Assembly: GCA_012735355.1 (NCBI GenBank)
Contig: JAAYHP010000503.1
Coordinates: 1 to 5,918, forward strand
DNA from: Lysinibacillus sp.
GTDB taxonomy: Bacteria > Bacillota > Bacilli > Bacillales_A > Planococcaceae
Reading direction: 5' to 3'
Length of the DNA stretch: 5,918 bases
The stretch's first letter is position 1; every line of letters starts with the position of its first letter. Of the stretch, positions 5,836-5,918 are shown one piece after another. The notes under the pieces are model-generated. The model had not been told where the DNA came from, searched no databases, and saw only the letters and a list, made by a program, of their open reading frames with translations. The position numbers were made by a program, and so were the translations under genes.

Positions 5836-5918
5836 GTTTCGGTACTCTCTAATTTTTCGGTATAGTTGAATTGTTAGTGCATTACTAAAACTATCTTTCA
5901 AGTTTCGGTACTCTCTAA
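5836..5918 (+). CRISPR. Start of type II-A CRISPR array (partial): repeat, one spacer, truncated repeat
   Basis: GTTTCGGTACTCTCTAA occurs at 5836-5852 and again at 5902-5918, exactly 66 bp apart, the usual 36 + 30 period of type II-A arrays. The first repeat is taken as 5836-5871 and spacer 1 as 5872-5901. The second repeat is cut by the window end after 17 nt, so the 3' repeat boundary is inferred from the typical length and from tracrRNA pairing, which reaches repeat base 31. The repeat resembles those of the SaCas9 and St1Cas9 systems (GTTTnnGTACTCT...). Complementarity to the tracrRNA gives transcription to the right, so the leader is on the csn2 side and this spacer should be the newest. 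Confidence 0.95.

Noticed and set aside
5838..5866. Promoter carried in each repeat (TATAGT near the repeat 3' end), as in type II-C Neisseria arrays
   Set aside because: There is no TG extension and no -35 match at the right distance; a better promoter is seen in the leader.

Overview
The window carries most of a type II-A CRISPR-Cas locus. All genes are on the + strand, in the order cas9, tracrRNA, cas1, cas2, csn2, then the leader-proximal start of a repeat-spacer array that runs off the right edge. The low GC content, strong Shine-Dalgarno sites (GGAGG type), a TTG start and the protein family memberships point to a low-GC Gram-positive bacterium (Firmicutes/Bacillota). Bacillaceae is my best guess, partly because the first ~40 bases resemble a dispersed repeat I associate with that family. 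The species is not identified.

Left flank (1-290): a truncated GC-rich repeat-like element, a perfect 18-bp stem bidirectional terminator that insulates the locus, and an AT-rich cas9 promoter region without a gene. cas9 (291-3479) encodes a compact 1062-residue effector of the SaCas9/St1Cas9 group with all RuvC and HNH catalytic residues intact. The cas9 tail contains a promoter (TTTACA-17-TATAGT) for the tracrRNA. The tracrRNA (about 3502-3597) has a 5' hairpin, a 33-nt anti-repeat matching the array repeat, a nexus hairpin and a terminator hairpin. This placement between cas9 and cas1 is like S. thermophilus CRISPR1. cas1 (TTG start, ideal SD), cas2 and csn2 form a tightly overlapping adaptation module. 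csn2 is a long-form member of 319 residues. Only 36 bp separate csn2 from the first repeat. That leader holds a 10-bp dyad with the probable array -10 box inside it. One complete repeat (36 nt), one spacer (30 nt) and 17 nt of the next repeat are visible.

How it works together: Cas1-Cas2, helped by Csn2 and Cas9, inserts spacers at the leader end. Array transcripts pair with the tracrRNA (29 base pairs predicted over 31 repeat positions) and are presumably cut by host RNase III. Cas9 then uses the dual RNA to cut DNA. The system looks complete and undamaged. The architecture is known rather than new. The points most worth following are the unusual PAM-reading region of Cas9, the tracrRNA embedded in the cas9 3' end with a terminator ahead of cas1, the leader dyad, and a short anti-repeat-like sequence upstream of cas9.
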